62,921 nt of DNA. It comes from Bacillota bacterium. Its GTDB lineage: Bacteria > Bacillota > Sulfobacillia > Sulfobacillales > Sulfobacillaceae. Location of the stretch: assembly GCA_021792935.1 (NCBI GenBank), contig JAJYTS010000002.1, positions 1-62,921 of the forward strand, given 5' to 3'. Below, piece after piece: positions 24,875-34,871 of this stretch. The notes under the pieces were generated by a model. That model did no database searches. It had not been told where the DNA came from and was given only the letters and a program-made list of their open reading frames with translations. Position 1 is the first letter of the stretch. Every line of letters starts with the position of its first letter. The translations under genes were made by a program, and so were the position numbers.

Positions 24875-26368
24875 CTAGCCGGGGCGGCGGAACGGGTGTA
24901 CCTTGGCTTGGCCGCGGCGGTCGGCTCCTTCGGAATGAAAAAATAAGCGGCGCGCATTCAAATTAACAATTTTTTGGAAGGCCTCGGCCGACATTTCCGG
25001 CTCCAGCCGCTCCACTTTTTCCCATTCCGCATGGAAGTCTTGGGGAGGACCTCCGCTTCCAAAGAGGACACGGTCAGGGCCAATTGTGCGGATGGCCTCT
25101 TTAATGGCGCCAATGGGGGCGTGGGACGTTTCTAAATAAACATGAAGGTGGCGTTCGGCCAGGGTAATCGCTTCTTCCAGGTAGGGGGAGCGTTGGCCCA
25201 TCGAATGAATGATTACAGGAAAGGCACGAAACTCCATGAGGAATTCGTCCCACAACCCAGGCCCGTCAAACCGCAGCGGGGCTGGTCCAGGGCCGCTGTG
25301 CACCACGAGAGGCTTGCGTAGATGCGAGAGTTCCCGGCCTAGTTGACGGACGGGATCGGACCAGGGATAGGCGTGGTCAAGGCCGGGATAAGCAAAGGCG
25401 CCGCTTGCGCCCCCGTCGACGAATCGCGCCAACATATTTGGGGAGTCCGGCCTGGCCGGCGCCAATGTCCTCCAGCGGGGATTGCCACGCGCCACGCCTA
25501 ACATTTGCTCGAAGCCGCGATCCCAATCGGTATCCCCTAAGAGCCCCCAGTCAATGAGCACGCGCCGTTCCGCCTCGGGCCCTAACGAGCGCCTGACCTC
25601 TTGGCCCGTGAGGGATTGAGTGAGGGGAAGACCGGCGGTGGAGTCCGTCACTCCCAATTGGATTAAGGGCGCTTCGGGATCCTCGGCGATAAGGACGGTT
25701 TCTTGTTCGTCCGCCATCCCTAACAGGCGTCCTTGATGGGCGATTAAGGCTCCGCCAACATAGGAAGCGCCGGAAAAACGCCCTTGTAAGGGTGCTAAAA
25801 CAACCGTTGCCTGGATGTCCTGACTTCGCTTGATGACGGTCTCTTGCAGAGATTTTCGCTCCGCCAATGTGCGGGGGTTGGCGGCCATCACCACTAAATC
25901 GGGAGAAAGGTCGAGAGTACCTAACCAGATTTCCTCGTCGTAGGCGTCAAGCCCCGGCAAGACCACGACTCTTCCCCATCGGGTAGAAATGGCGTTGACG
26001 CCCAGTCCAGGCTCAAACCAAGGCCTTTCCGTAGGCTGAAAAAACATTTTGGCATGGGAGCCCGCCATGGTTCCATCAGGCTCTATCACTAATGAACGTT
26101 GCTGTTTTTTGCCGCTCTCGGGCTCCAAAGCACGGATGCTGCCGCTGATGACCATCATATTCAGTTCGCGAGCCAAGCGGCTAATTCGCTCGGTATGACG
26201 CGTCGGCAGCGTTTCCACGGGATTCAAGCCTAAACACCATTCCGGAAAGACAATGATGTCCACCCCCCGGGTGGCCGCTTGGCGCATATGCTCTAAACAG
26301 CGGCGCAAGGCGGCATCCAGGTCGCGGATATAAGGCGCTTGTGAGACCGCTATACGAGGGATGGCCAT
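24875..26368 (-). CDS. Nitrilase-like domain fused to amidohydrolase-like domain
   Basis: A 497-residue fusion. Residues 1 to about 270 form a carbon-nitrogen hydrolase fold: Glu43 in VFPEWCLG and Lys107 in HAKMFFQP are kept, but the nucleophile Cys is replaced by Ala142 in LDAYDEE. Residues about 310-490 resemble an amidohydrolase_2 TIM barrel (RKPLVVHSGPG, VIIHSMGQ, VLFGSGGPP, IVNLNARRLFF), lacking the N-terminal HxH and with Gly where GxD is usual. Both catalytic sites look degenerate. The start is the ATG at 26368 with GGGAGGGTAAGG. It lies between an HNH gene and the tusA/nitrilase pair. Confidence 0.72.
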   Translation of the reverse strand: MAIPRIAVSQAPYIRDLDAALRRCLEHMRQAATRGVDIIVFPEWCLGLNPVETLPTRHTERISRLARELNMMVISGSIRALEPESGKKQQRSLVIEPDGTMAGSHAKMFFQPTERPWFEPGLGVNAISTRWGRVVVLPGLDAYDEEIWLGTLDLSPDLVVMAANPRTLAERKSLQETVIKRSQDIQATVVLAPLQGRFSGASYVGGALIAHQGRLLGMADEQETVLIAEDPEAPLIQLGVTDSTAGLPLTQSLTGQEVRRSLGPEAERRVLIDWGLLGDTDWDRGFEQMLGVARGNPRWRTLAPARPDSPNMLARFVDGGASGAFAYPGLDHAYPWSDPVRQLGRELSHLRKPLVVHSGPGPAPLRFDGPGLWDEFLMEFRAFPVIIHSMGQRSPYLEEAITLAERHLHVYLETSHAPIGAIKEAIRTIGPDRVLFGSGGPPQDFHAEWEKVERLEPEMSAEAFQKIVNLNARRLFFHSEGADRRGQAKVHPFRRPG

Positions 26369-26422
26369 TTCCTTACCCTCCCCTAGGCCGGTGGGATAAC
26401 TAATATTACCCCGAATGGCAAT

Positions 26423-26449
26423 TTGTGGCAACCAAAGAATTGATACAAT
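26423..26449 (+). promoter_or_regulatory. Predicted promoter of tusA-like gene
   Basis: TACAAT (26444-26449) lies 19 bases before the ATG. Upstream TTGTGG (26423-26428) is at 15 bases, a short spacer. This is a weak prediction, but the region is the only divergent gap available. Confidence 0.35.
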
Positions 26450-26468
26450 AGTATCGGAGGGCTGCATT

Positions 26469-26714
26469 ATGAGTGACATTCGGTTTGAAGCACATGCCAC
26501 GGTGGACGCACGCGGCCTTCAGTGTCCATTGCCAATCATTCGTGTGAAAAAGGCGTTGTCTTCTGTGGCGGTCGGTGAAACGTTGGAAATTTTGACGACC
26601 GATCCCGGCTCGATATCAGACGTGGCCGCGTGGACCCGTTCCACCGGACATGAGCTGGTTCATATGGAAAGCGAGAAATCGCCGTTTAAATTTTGGATTC
26701 GCCGTCAACGATAG
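26469..26714 (+). CDS. tusA: TusA-family sulfurtransferase
   Basis: A sulfur-carrier protein of 81 residues. The signature DARGLQCPLPIIRVKKAL holds the single Cys that carries persulfide. Then come LEILTTDPGSISDVAAW and a C-terminal FKFWIRR. Relatives pass sulfur for tRNA thiolation or, in sulfur oxidisers, in the sHdr/TusA pathway. The ATG at 26469 follows GGAGGG. Its last 29 bases overlap the tail of the nitrilase gene on the other strand. Confidence 0.88.
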   Translation: MSDIRFEAHATVDARGLQCPLPIIRVKKALSSVAVGETLEILTTDPGSISDVAAWTRSTGHELVHMESEKSPFKFWIRRQR

Positions 26715-27741
26715 CGAAATCCCATTGCGCGTGTATGACCGCATCGGCGTTGGCGCCCGTAACCTCTTGACTAGACGCCAGAGTATGCACCTGGCTTCCC
26801 TTTCTGCCGAAAATCCGGCTTTGGCCGTCAAAATGAAGATCGAGAAACTCTAATTGCAGTTGAGGGTTGATAATGACTTCGATGGCGTTGCACTCTGCCA
26901 AAGCGGTGGGCGCCCCTTCCTCATCCCATTGTTGGGAGCGCCGCCGCTGCTGCGGGGGACTATCGAATGGCCATGCTTCATTCCATCGCCAGGGATTCGC
27001 GGAGGGCTGCGCCACTAGTCTTGCGCCCAGTCGGTCCAATTGCCGCAGAACGTTGACGAATCGAGGTTCATTTTGTGTGTGGGGCCGCCAGAATCCGTCG
27101 TAGCAAATAGCGGTTGCCATGGGAACCCTGGTGCCAGGTAGTTCCGCCATGACGCAGCTTTCCCGTAAGGTGCCGGCGGTTAAGTCTAGCTCGTCTTCTT
27201 GCGTGGGGACTAGATTCACTTTGCGGGTGGTGTATAGGATCTGTCCATTGGGCCCGGCCGTAAAGCTTAAATTGTAAACCCGAGCGTTTTTCGGACGAAA
27301 GTCTGCCGTGTCGTATGTTCTTTGAGCGGCGGGAAGCAGCGCCGATCCCGCTACGACTGTCATGTTGTACTGACGGGCGAACTGCGTCATGGTGCTGTAC
27401 CAGATTCGCCAAACACGAGACGCCCCTTCCAAGAAAAAAGCCCGTCGAATGCGGGGAGTGCCATATCGCAGCATGGTTCCGAGCAAGGCCGCAACACGCC
27501 TCTTGCCAATGGCGACAAATGCCTGATCCATTGAACGGAGTTCTTTAAGGATATCGGACTCTCCTAAAAGAAGTAAAAAGGTGGCCAGATCCTCTGGGAA
27601 TACCAGGCACGCGGGGAGGCCCGGTTGGCGATTGGTTTGGCAAGCTTTAAAATAGCGCTCAATTTTCCTCGCGAATGCTTGCGGAGAGAAATAATCTTGA
27701 GCTTCCATATAGGGTTGCGCCGCGAATAGATCAACCTTCAT
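26686..27741 (-). CDS. Carbon-nitrogen hydrolase (nitrilase superfamily)
   Basis: A 351-residue hydrolase with a complete catalytic triad: Glu50 in VFPEDLA, Lys174 in TTRKVNLVP and Cys213 in TAICYDGFW. The family hydrolyses amides or nitriles. The substrate is not evident and the close subfamily is not known to me. It shares family membership with the N-terminal half of the fusion protein next door, which lacks the Cys. It lies beside urocanase on the opposite strand, so involvement in amino-acid nitrogen metabolism is a guess. Confidence 0.82.
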   Translation of the reverse strand: MKVDLFAAQPYMEAQDYFSPQAFARKIERYFKACQTNRQPGLPACLVFPEDLATFLLLLGESDILKELRSMDQAFVAIGKRRVAALLGTMLRYGTPRIRRAFFLEGASRVWRIWYSTMTQFARQYNMTVVAGSALLPAAQRTYDTADFRPKNARVYNLSFTAGPNGQILYTTRKVNLVPTQEDELDLTAGTLRESCVMAELPGTRVPMATAICYDGFWRPHTQNEPRFVNVLRQLDRLGARLVAQPSANPWRWNEAWPFDSPPQQRRRSQQWDEEGAPTALAECNAIEVIINPQLQLEFLDLHFDGQSRIFGRKGSQVHTLASSQEVTGANADAVIHAQWDFAIVDGESKI

Positions 27742-27865
27742 AGCCGTCTCCCGCCGGGGTCACGATTGGAATGGACCCCACTCAATGATATCATCGAGAA
27801 GGCTATGGAGCGAACGGTGGTGCGGGCATATCGGGGCCGTGTGGCACATGCGGGAGGGTGGAGCC

Positions 27866-29569
27866 GTGGACAAAAGGCAAGTGGATACCGTACAGCGTGA
27901 GACGCTGAAGCAGCGGGTCAAGACGCGACAGCTGAGGGCGCTGCGGGGGACCGAGTTAGTATGCCGAGGATGGCCGCAAGAGGCGGCATTGCGCATGCTG
28001 ATGAATAATTTGGATCCAGAAGTGGCGGAGAATCCGGCTGAATTGGTGGTATATGGAGGGCGTGGCAAGGCGGCTCGCAACTGGAACGCATTTTCCGCCA
28101 TTGTGAATGCCTTAACCGAACTAGGGGATACCGAAACCCTTTTAATTCAATCGGGCAAACCGGTGGGAGTATTTGAGACCCATTCGCGCGCGCCGCGAGT
28201 GCTCATCGCCAATAGTCTCTTGGTACCGCGATGGGCAACTTGGGAGGAATTTTGGCGTTTTGAAGCCATGGGGCTCACCATGTATGGACAGATGACGGCT
28301 GGCTCATGGATTTATATCGGCACCCAGGGGATATTGCAAGGAACCTATGAGACTCTGGCCGAATGTGCCGCGCGGCATTTTGGCGGCGATTTGTCGCACC
28401 GGGTAGTATTGACGGCGGGGTTGGGCGGTATGGGAGGCGCTCAGCCGCTGGCCGTAACCATGAATGGTGGGGTGGCGCTGGTCATTGAGGTGGATCCCGA
28501 TCGGATTCGCCGCCGGCTGGAGACGCGTTACCTAGATCGGCAGGCCCTGGACATGGAGGATGCCTTACAACAGGTACAAAAAGCCAGGCGAGAGGGGACG
28601 GCCGTTTCGATTGGGCTTTTGGGCAACGCCTCGGAAGTGCTTCCGGAATTGGTGCGCCGGGGGTTCCATCCCGATATTGTGACAGACCAAACATCAGCGC
28701 ACGATCCGCTTAACGGCTACGTTCCGGCAGGTTTTTCCTTACAAGACGCTCTGCGATTGCGGACTTCTGACGCTGCTCAATATGTTGAGCGAGCACGCGC
28801 CTCCATGGCCGCTCACGTGGAAGCGATGCTGGCGTTTCAAGAAGGTGGAGCGGTAGTTTTTGACTACGGCAATAATTTGCGGGGTGAGGCGCGTGACCAG
28901 GGTGTGGATCGTGCGTTTGACTATCCCGGATTTGTTCCCGCCTATATTCGTCCACAATTTGAGGAAGGTCGCGGACCGTTCCGTTGGGTCGCTTTGTCGG
29001 GGGATCCTGAAGACATTCTGCGTACGGATGCCAAGGTGTTGGAACTTTTTCCTCATGACCAGCGGCTGGCGCGCTGGATTCATATGGCGGAGGAACGGGT
29101 ACAGTTTCAGGGTTTGCCCGCGCGGATTTGCTGGCTGGGTTATGGGGAGCGGGCCCGGTTCGGGCTGGCCATTAATCAAATGGTGCGCGATGGCGAACTC
29201 AAGGCCCCCATTGTGATTGGCCGCGACCATCTCGATTCGGGTTCGGTGGCGTCGCCCTATAGGGAAACTGAAGCCATGAAAGATGGGTCTGACGCCATTG
29301 CCGACTGGCCTATTTTGAACGCTTTGCTCAATACGGCGGCCGGTGCGACCTGGGTGTCTGTACATCATGGTGGCGGCGTCGGGATTGGCAATTCTTTGCA
29401 CGCGGGAATGGTGGTAGTGGCCGACGGCACCGAGGACGCGGATTGGCGGCTTCAGCATGTTCTGACGACGGACCCTGGCAGCGGGGTGATGCGTCATGCG
29501 GATGCCGGTTATGAAAAAGCGCGACGGGTAGCCCGTGAGCGGGGCATAAAAATTCCCATGTTGGATTAA
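27866..29569 (+). CDS. hutU: Urocanate hydratase
   Basis: It converts urocanate to imidazolone propionate in histidine breakdown using tightly bound NAD+. The sequence has the family stretches [42 protein letters not shown] and [19 protein letters not shown]. It has about 567 residues. I start at the GTG at 27866, which follows GGAGGGTGGAG. No hutH, hutI or hutG is in the window, so the pathway is completed elsewhere or the gene is isolated. Confidence 0.93.
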   Translation: MDKRQVDTVQRETLKQRVKTRQLRALRGTELVCRGWPQEAALRMLMNNLDPEVAENPAELVVYGGRGKAARNWNAFSAIVNALTELGDTETLLIQSGKPVGVFETHSRAPRVLIANSLLVPRWATWEEFWRFEAMGLTMYGQMTAGSWIYIGTQGILQGTYETLAECAARHFGGDLSHRVVLTAGLGGMGGAQPLAVTMNGGVALVIEVDPDRIRRRLETRYLDRQALDMEDALQQVQKARREGTAVSIGLLGNASEVLPELVRRGFHPDIVTDQTSAHDPLNGYVPAGFSLQDALRLRTSDAAQYVERARASMAAHVEAMLAFQEGGAVVFDYGNNLRGEARDQGVDRAFDYPGFVPAYIRPQFEEGRGPFRWVALSGDPEDILRTDAKVLELFPHDQRLARWIHMAEERVQFQGLPARICWLGYGERARFGLAINQMVRDGELKAPIVIGRDHLDSGSVASPYRETEAMKDGSDAIADWPILNALLNTAAGATWVSVHHGGGVGIGNSLHAGMVVVADGTEDADWRLQHVLTTDPGSGVMRHADAGYEKARRVARERGIKIPMLD

Positions 29570-29626
29570 TACCGTATCAGTTCAGGATGTGATGGCTGCC
29601 GGACGACTCCCCTGTGGTTTCTCGCG

Positions 29627-30007
29627 TCATGCCCTATCAGTCGATTCGACACTGGCGGCCAACACGTCTTGGACAAGGGACTGTAGTTTCGCTAATTTGA
29701 AGGGCTTTTCCAAGATGCTTATTTTTTCGGGGTTCACGCCAATGGGCATGATTTCCGAGGCGGCGGACACAAAAATTATTGGAATATTGGCGTGGGTTTG
29801 GTGGATTTTTTGAACCAGTTGCAGGCCATCCATGAAGGGTAAATGAATGTCGGTGATGATGGCATCGGGGGGCGGTGACGCGAACGCGATGGTTAGGGCT
29901 TGTTCCGCCGTTTGCGCCTCGGTGACAGTGACGTTAATACGCGCCAGCGCTAAGCGGATGATGTGGCGAATTTCTGATTCATCGTCTACCACCAAGACCG
30001 TACTCAC
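29627..30007 (-). CDS. Stand-alone response-regulator receiver domain (CheY-like)
   Basis: A single receiver domain of 126 residues. The acidic pocket is VVDDE (Asp8/Asp9), the phosphoacceptor is Asp53 in ITDIHLP, Ser81 is the switch residue, and Lys101 is in EKPF. No output domain is attached, and no histidine kinase is nearby. It probably relays to a partner by protein contact, like CheY or Spo0F. Confidence 0.88.
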   Translation of the reverse strand: MSTVLVVDDESEIRHIIRLALARINVTVTEAQTAEQALTIAFASPPPDAIITDIHLPFMDGLQLVQKIHQTHANIPIIFVSAASEIMPIGVNPEKISILEKPFKLAKLQSLVQDVLAASVESTDRA

Positions 30008-30104
30008 TCGCCTGGCACCCCCTCCGTGGATCTCCTCTCATAGTTTACCAGGTGGGTAAATCCGGTATGATTGTATAAGCTTTGTTGAAAGAGGGCAAGG
30101 GAAA

Positions 30105-30929
30105 GTGGGATGGTCGGCAATGCGGTTGATTCGGCATGCCTGGACCGAACTGTGGCGCGGCAATCGGGGAGGCGGGGTATTAACCCTGGCGTTTTGGTAT
30201 ACGGTGGTGGTGACCTTGTACCAATACTTTGTCGCCAGTCGCCTGGGTCCCTCATTGCCCCACGGTTTGGTGAGTTTAGTCAATCGTCCCGGGACACTGA
30301 CAACGTTGCCTCATTTGTCAGCCTCGCTGTGGCTAAAAATTATTCTGGTGTATTTAACATTTGTCGTGATTATTCTTCCTTACACCGTGGGCGGGTTATA
30401 TGGCGGCATAGCTACGGTTATACGGGAGCGGCCGCAATTCATGGGATTTTTCGCGTTCTTTCGGTATGGTTACTTGAATTTTTGGCGGGCGCTGGGTCAA
30501 ATTGTAGCCGCCGTTCTATACGGGGGCATTGTGTTGGCGTTGATGATGGGTATTTTTGCGGGATTAAGCGCCATTGGAGCGAATAACGCGGTGGTTAGCG
30601 TAGCCGCTCTCATCGTGGGGGCTGTCATTGCCCTTTGGCTTGTGGCTACGCTGCTGTATTGGTTTGGCCGTACGTTTGGCGGGGAAAATTCTTGCGTTGA
30701 AGGTTTTGTTCCAACGTTGCGATGGGGATTTTCCCATCTGGGCCAGCTTTATGGGCAAACGTTGGTTCTTCTGGTGGTTTTGCTAGCCGCGCTTTACGTG
30801 GTGGCATTGTTGGCGCGGATCATTCCTGTTTTCGGTCCGGCGCTGCTGGTGTTGGCCGTGGGAATGGTTGCGCCAGCCTTTTTGGCCATTTATGCGATTT
30901 TGCTCTTCCAACAAAGTGTTGCCGAGTAG
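30105..30929 (+). CDS. Integral membrane protein of unknown function
   Basis: A 274-residue protein with about six hydrophobic segments and a basic N-terminus (MRLIRHAWTELWRG). Loop motifs include VIRERPQFMGFFAFFRYGYLNFWRALG, which recalls uncharacterised membrane proteins of Firmicutes with a glycerophosphoryl-diesterase-like membrane domain, but I cannot assign a family. An alternative ATG at 30120 would remove five residues. It stands alone between the receiver gene and the J-domain gene. Confidence 0.68.
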   Translation: MGWSAMRLIRHAWTELWRGNRGGGVLTLAFWYTVVVTLYQYFVASRLGPSLPHGLVSLVNRPGTLTTLPHLSASLWLKIILVYLTFVVIILPYTVGGLYGGIATVIRERPQFMGFFAFFRYGYLNFWRALGQIVAAVLYGGIVLALMMGIFAGLSAIGANNAVVSVAALIVGAVIALWLVATLLYWFGRTFGGENSCVEGFVPTLRWGFSHLGQLYGQTLVLLVVLLAALYVVALLARIIPVFGPALLVLAVGMVAPAFLAIYAILLFQQSVAE

Positions 30930-30963
30930 TGGGGATGAGGGCAGAGAAAACGTGAGGCGGTTA

Positions 30964-31596
30964 TTATTGTAGGTGTGCGGCCCGGCCCCAGTCTCGAAGA
31001 CTTTCCAGCAAACTCCACACGCCCGCCAGCACTAAACTATAGGGCAGCAGCAAAAGCGCCAGACACCCCAGCCAGTGGCGCGTAACGAGCAGGCGCAGAC
31101 CTAAAAGCGCCAGGTACGCACCGACGGCTAGAGCGATTGCCACCCCGGGAACATTGAAACTTTTTAAGGCGACGATGCCTGCGATAAGGGGCGCCCATTC
31201 CCGTAGTGCGCGCCCGCGAGTTTTTCGCCGTCTTACGGCGGGGTAGTGGCGAGTGCATAGGGACTGGCGGAATCCGGGACATTTTGGGCAAATAGGCTGG
31301 CGGCAACGCCGACAAAGGCGGTCAGACGACTGATGATGCTCTGGGCAAACGTTGGGAGATGCCGAACGAGCCGTCATCGGTTGCCGGGGAGCGGGTGGGT
31401 TGTTTAAAGCCCATCGGTAGGCTGCGTTAATCGTTTTCATATACTCTTCTTGTTGATGATACCGGGTGGGGTCTTGTCGAAACTGGTCGGGATGATGGTG
31501 GCGCACCTGGGTTAGGTATGCCTGGCGGATGCGCGCCGGGTCGTCCGTCGGTATAATATTTAATATTTTCCAGGGATCTTGTGGGTCTTGCGGCAG
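30964..31596 (-). CDS. Membrane-anchored J-domain/zinc-finger protein, probably CTG start
   Basis: The conventional GTG at 31506 would start in the middle of a J-domain, right at RHHHPDQF. The same frame stays open upstream and gives DPWKILNIIPTDDPARIRQA, the missing helices I and II. The only codon near a good ribosome-binding site (AAGGGAGGG) is a CTG at 31596. Read so, the 210-residue protein has a J-domain with HPD (residues about 10-55), a Cys/His zinc finger (CPEHH...CRRCRQPICPKC...CTRHY), then two or three TMs. It likely recruits DnaK to the membrane. No ATG, GTG or TTG fits better. Confidence 0.65.
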   Translation of the reverse strand: MPQDPQDPWKILNIIPTDDPARIRQAYLTQVRHHHPDQFRQDPTRYHQQEEYMKTINAAYRWALNNPPAPRQPMTARSASPNVCPEHHQSSDRLCRRCRQPICPKCPGFRQSLCTRHYPAVRRRKTRGRALREWAPLIAGIVALKSFNVPGVAIALAVGAYLALLGLRLLVTRHWLGCLALLLLPYSLVLAGVWSLLESLRDWGRAAHLQ

Positions 31597-31734
31597 TGAA
31601 AGACCCTCCCTTCTCGGGGTGCTCGCCGTGTTTACGCGGAATTCGGAATCTAGTATAGCGGCCAGGCGAGCGCCTCTTTGTCGATTGTGAAGGGACCGGT
31701 TTAGGATATTTAGTCGAAAGTTGATCGAAAGAAG

Positions 31735-32766
31735 CTATGCCCGAAGGGTGCTATGGATAAACTGGCTGGGAGGGACTTCGTCCACGAAAAATAATTGTGA
31801 CGCCCACGAGAACCCGGCGCCGAACGCGACAGACAAAAGGCGTTGTCCGGGTTTCACAAGTTTTTGCTCCAGCATGTCGGACATGGCTAGTCCGATGGAA
31901 GCTGAGCCGGTATTGGCAAAGTGCGCGACGTGGGAAAACACCCGGCTGCTGGAAATGCCAATTTGGCGGGTGACCGCATCAATAATGCGTTGATTAGCTT
32001 GGTGAGGCACGACCCAATCGATTTGCTCCAGATTTAAGGCGGCTTCTTTCAGCACGCGGCGCCCGATGTCGCTCATTAACGCCACCGCATGCTTAAACAC
32101 CTTGGGTCCTTCCATGTGAATGGTGTGGGTCTCCTCTTTTTCCACGACTTTGGCGGTAATAGGGTGACGTGTGCCGCCATAAGGTTTTCCCAGTATGGTA
32201 GATTGGCTTCCGTCGCTTTGTGACAGGCCGGGGCCCACGCGGATGCCCTTGGGCCCGCTGTCGGAAGGCCCCAGAAGAAAGGCGCCGGCACCGTCTCCAA
32301 ATAAGACGGCGGTCGAACGGTCATTCCAATTGAGCGCATGGGTGAGGAGCTCGGTGCCAATCACCAATAGGCGCTTTCCCGCCGCGGCCAAGGGACTCAT
32401 AATTTGCAGGGTTTGCAAAAATCCAGCGCAGCCTCCGGTTAAATCGATGGCGGACGCGCGTTGCGCACCGATAGATTCCTGCACGAAGCAAGCCGTGGCC
32501 GGAGACCACATTTCCGGCGTATCGGTGCAGACCACCACCCAATCCAGATTGTTCGCCTTAAAATCGGCAGCGTCCAAGGCGGCCTGGGCCGCTTTAGAGG
32601 AGACGCTCGCGGTTGTTTCATCGTCGCCAGCGGACCGCCGTTCACGGATACCCGTACGGGTTTGAATCCAGTCGTCGTTTGTGTCCATCCGCTCACTTAA
32701 CATATCGTTGGTAATAATGTGAGGCGGGGCGTAACCGCCAATGGACCAAATCATTGCGTCTGCCAT
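31735..32766 (-). CDS. fabH: 3-oxoacyl-ACP synthase III (KAS III)
   Basis: It starts fatty-acid chains by condensing an acyl-CoA with malonyl-ACP. The triad is visible: Cys113 in DLTGGCAGFLQTL, His in VPHQANQRI, and Asn in HFANTGSAS. The length of 343 residues is normal. The N-terminus TNDDWIQTRTGIRERR is classical. In organisms rich in branched or omega-alicyclic lipids, this enzyme chooses branched starters, which would link it to the 2-oxo acid dehydrogenase at 5.6-11.5 kb. That link is inference. Confidence 0.92.
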   Translation of the reverse strand: MADAMIWSIGGYAPPHIITNDMLSERMDTNDDWIQTRTGIRERRSAGDDETTASVSSKAAQAALDAADFKANNLDWVVVCTDTPEMWSPATACFVQESIGAQRASAIDLTGGCAGFLQTLQIMSPLAAAGKRLLVIGTELLTHALNWNDRSTAVLFGDGAGAFLLGPSDSGPKGIRVGPGLSQSDGSQSTILGKPYGGTRHPITAKVVEKEETHTIHMEGPKVFKHAVALMSDIGRRVLKEAALNLEQIDWVVPHQANQRIIDAVTRQIGISSSRVFSHVAHFANTGSASIGLAMSDMLEQKLVKPGQRLLSVAFGAGFSWASQLFFVDEVPPSQFIHSTLRA

Positions 32767-32978
32767 ATTTTTTATGTGCCCTCCTCATCAATATTTTCGC
32801 TGACGCGGGTTATTTTTCCTGCCCACCACGATGCACTGTCACGCTTTGGTTAAAAAATGGTGTTAGAAGGTTTCTCGCCGATGCGTCCTGGTGTAAACTG
32901 TATGATAGGGTTTTTTGGCTTTTGGGTTGTGTGGCTTATGGATTTGCATTATTATGCGTCAATGGGAGGAGGGGACAT

Positions 32979-33854
32979 ATGGGCTGGGAGGAATATCTTG
33001 CCGAGGCGGTCGGCGAAATTGCCGACAAGTATCAGGCACGGCGCTATAAGGCCCATTTGCGTGCCCAACTTTTAGAACGCTATCAATCCCACTTCGCGAA
33101 GGGCGCGACCAAAGAGTCCGCGATGGAATTAGCCATGGCGGATATGGGCGATGCTAAGCACGTGGCGATGCGGGTTGCCCGGCCCCTCTCTCACCAACGC
33201 GGATGGCTGTGGCTATTATCGGTAGCGCAGTTAATTGTGGGGCTCTCCATTGTCGCGTTTAGCTTAAAGACGGAGTCTTTCGCGGCGTTGGCGCTGGGAC
33301 GGGTGATGGCCTTATGGGGGGTAGTGACGACCGGATTTCAAGCCCGCCGCGGTCGTCGTTTTCGCGCGGGATTCCATTTGTTGCAGCTTCGGCTTCGCTA
33401 TGCGCATCGCTCTCTTTTGCTGCGCGACTTCTGGCGTATGGTCGCCGCTGGCTTCGTTACAGGGGTTCTGATGGCTCTGGTCGCCAGCCTTCCCTGGAAT
33501 GTGGTGAACGCGAATATGTTTCATCCGGTAGTTCTTTCTACCGGGGGTTCCATGATATTAAGCGGACTAGCGGTGGTGGTTCCCTGGACGCGCCTGCGCC
33601 GGTGGGTTGGGCAAAGTTTTTATCTGGTGACGATGCAAGCCTGGGCCGCCTTGGGCGGCGCTCTTGGCGCGACCGTCGTTATTCTGTGGAATCAAGGGTT
33701 CGCTCCGCCCCCATTATTTAACTGGCAGCCAGAACTGTTGTTTGTAGGCGCTTGGGTATTCCAATTTATGCTGTTGCGGTTTGTGGCCGCGCTCACAACC
33801 TTGCGCGAACGGGTTTTGGTCGGTTGGGATCACGACCGATTTACTTCGTTTTAA
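32979..33854 (+). CDS. Membrane protein with N-terminal HAAS/DUF1700-like segment
   Basis: It has about 291 residues from the ATG at 32979, which sits behind GGGAGGAGGGGACAT; the longer frame from 32754 crosses the promoter region. The N-terminal 70 residues (MGWEEYLAEAV...AHLRAQLLERYQSHF...MADMGDAKHVA) form the helical permease-prefix type seen before membrane domains. About six hydrophobic segments follow. The function is unknown; it is divergent from fabH. Confidence 0.7.
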   Translation: MGWEEYLAEAVGEIADKYQARRYKAHLRAQLLERYQSHFAKGATKESAMELAMADMGDAKHVAMRVARPLSHQRGWLWLLSVAQLIVGLSIVAFSLKTESFAALALGRVMALWGVVTTGFQARRGRRFRAGFHLLQLRLRYAHRSLLLRDFWRMVAAGFVTGVLMALVASLPWNVVNANMFHPVVLSTGGSMILSGLAVVVPWTRLRRWVGQSFYLVTMQAWAALGGALGATVVILWNQGFAPPPLFNWQPELLFVGAWVFQFMLLRFVAALTTLRERVLVGWDHDRFTSF

Positions 33855-33975
33855 TCGAGACGGGTCTCCCTCGAATAAGACGGCTTGCCTTAGCAACAGC
33901 ATCAATCCATTCCAGGCAAGTATTCCCGCCAGGGCTTCGAACAGTAAATCACGGAGAGGAATATGAAATTCCCGC

Positions 33976-34521
33976 ATGAATGGCAAACTTCCGGGTCCCA
34001 TAGACATTATCGCCTCTGAACTGGATGTAATTTTTGTTGGATATAATCCCGGCATGCGTTCTCAGCAAAAAGGCCATCACTTCGCCGGCTCCGGCAACTA
34101 TTTCTGGCGTTTGCTGGCGGATTCGGGACTGACGCCGCGCCTGCTCACCTACTATGAGGATGGGGAGCTTTTAGCTTATCAGTTGGGATTGGTCAATTTG
34201 GTCACGCGGGCCACTCCTGGTTCAGCCGATTTGGATAGGCAGGAATTAAGCCAAGGGGCTCCAATGCTTCGCCAGGCTTTGGTTCAATACCAGCCAAAGA
34301 TTGTGGCGTTCTTGGGCAAGGATGTTTTTCGCGGTTATCGTCAACTGCGGTATACCAAACCGTGTGACTGGGGGGTACAACCGGACTCTCACCGGGCCGG
34401 AATATGGGAAGTTGTCTTGCCTAACCCGAGCCGTCGCTCAACCATTCCATATAGTTTGCGACTTCATTATTTTTGCCTGTTAAAAGCGCTTGTTGATGAT
34501 GGACCGCACCCAAGGCCTTAA
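33976..34521 (+). CDS. mug: Mismatch-specific uracil/thymine-DNA glycosylase (Mug/TDG)
   Basis: It removes U or T from G mismatches. Motif 1 is IFVGYNPGMRSQQKG, with Asn as the water-activating residue, and motif 2 is LPNPSRRST near the C-terminus. HHFAGSGNYFWRLL is also typical. It has 181 residues, a normal size. It is useful in a hot acidic habitat where cytosine deaminates quickly. It is followed by a long gap with no gene. Confidence 0.9.
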   Translation: MNGKLPGPIDIIASELDVIFVGYNPGMRSQQKGHHFAGSGNYFWRLLADSGLTPRLLTYYEDGELLAYQLGLVNLVTRATPGSADLDRQELSQGAPMLRQALVQYQPKIVAFLGKDVFRGYRQLRYTKPCDWGVQPDSHRAGIWEVVLPNPSRRSTIPYSLRLHYFCLLKALVDDGPHPRP

Positions 34522-34871
34522 ATTCTCCGTCAATTTGAAGGGGAGCCTTCCGCGTTAAAAATGGTTTTAGGAAAGATTTGAGAATTCTGTCCTCGGTATG
34601 GCATTTCAATTCCGGGTTGCCGGTTTGCCGAGGAGAACCCCGGCATCGTTTTTTCTAAATCGTTCGCAGCGGTTTGGCAAATCAGTCGCGTGACTCCTCT
34701 CCTGGCCCCTGGATATATCGGTTCAGGTGGCGCATGGGTCTTGGAGAATTCCCAGGGAAGTGCTGCGTCACGGTCAGAAAGGTATTGTAAGGCCGTGCTG
34801 CCTCCCGAAAGAGCCTAGAGCCCCTTCCAATTAAGCGGTTGACACTCGTTTTGGTAAAATAAATGATGTCT
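34522..34871. other. Intergenic; isolated TTGACA element
   Basis: No gene was recognised. A consensus TTGACA at 34839-34844 is followed 17 bases later by AATGAT, a possible plus-strand promoter. It points at the 3' end of the small membrane protein on the other strand, so it could drive an antisense or leader RNA for the peptidase gene 250 bases downstream. Confidence 0.35.
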
